From contig JANWYG010000019.1 of assembly GCA_025057015.1 (NCBI GenBank), forward strand, positions 1 to 64,000: a stretch of DNA of 64,000 nt, given 5' to 3'. This DNA is from Blastocatellia bacterium. Its GTDB lineage: Bacteria > Acidobacteriota > Blastocatellia > Chloracidobacteriales > JADJPF01. Made by a program: the position numbers and the translations under genes. The notes under the pieces are model-generated. The model saw nothing but the letters and a program-made list of their open reading frames with translations. It was not told the origin of the DNA and searched no databases. Of this stretch, positions 63,992-64,000 are shown in pieces (the stretch's first letter is position 1; every line of letters starts with the position of its first letter).

Positions 63992-64000
63992 AAAATGCTT

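Overview
The window reads as bacterial chromosome with moderate GC (mid-40s by eye), dense short operons, frequent ATGA/TAATG stop-start overlaps and AGGAGG ribosome binding sites. Gene content (homodimeric AceE, futalosine-route menaquinone genes mqnE/mqnD, FHA-domain signalling proteins, a TPR-receiver-PATAN protein, a HEAT-repeat/GT2 pair, MacB-type permease, polyphosphate glucokinase, and blocks of the CACAGAGACAC-type palindromic repeat) fits an Acidobacteriota-like lineage, perhaps Blastocatellia. That is an inference from family content, not a phylogeny. Heavy ATA/AGG/AGA codon use could reflect a warm habitat but does not prove one. No rRNA, tRNA, CRISPR array or transposase gene was found.

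Layout: 1-8.1 kb holds the 3' end of a P-domain/M4 metalloprotease, then (minus strand) aceE, an SDR epimerase, and a TPR-receiver-PATAN/glcD operon. 8.2-16.9 kb holds a giant pentapeptide-repeat protein coupled to an M48 protease, a divergent cinA operon, an FHA-serine protease with thpR, and an orphan nuoI. 16.9-24.2 kb has a small secreted protein behind a strong palindromic operator/promoter, a MacB-type permease, a HEAT/GT2/queE/ddpX-like operon and an FHA-GAF histidine kinase. 24.3-36 kb has two small unknowns, a Ski2-like helicase broken by a frameshift, a divergent receiver protein, PBP1A, mqnE-mqnD-propeller protein, ppgK and a secreted GDSL esterase.

36.7-49.0 kb is the most interesting stretch: a nitrate-respiration operon narK1-narK2-cytochrome c-narG-narH-narJ-[narI::Rieske]-cytochrome b-cytochrome c. 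The NarI haem-b subunit is fused in frame, through an almost ideal internal twin-arginine motif, to a complete Rieske [2Fe-2S] domain. The next gene is a full b6f-type cytochrome b. Nitrate reductase and a quinol:cytochrome c oxidoreductase are thus genetically and partly covalently joined. mqnE/mqnD (menaquinone) upstream and resB (cytochrome c maturation) downstream are consistent with the same respiratory chain.

49-64 kb contains a small gene whose 3' end runs into a repeat block, a Cys-rich secreted protein, resB, typA, a six-gene minus-strand operon (accD-folC-nudix-CPBP protease-pfkB kinase-CDF transporter), a third repeat block, thiolase, two small proteins, hutH and an inorganic pyrophosphatase. 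Three loci of one imperfect palindromic repeat family (36.0-36.5, 49.4-49.6 and 59.1-59.7 kb) generate many spurious long reading frames and are the main annotation hazard here.
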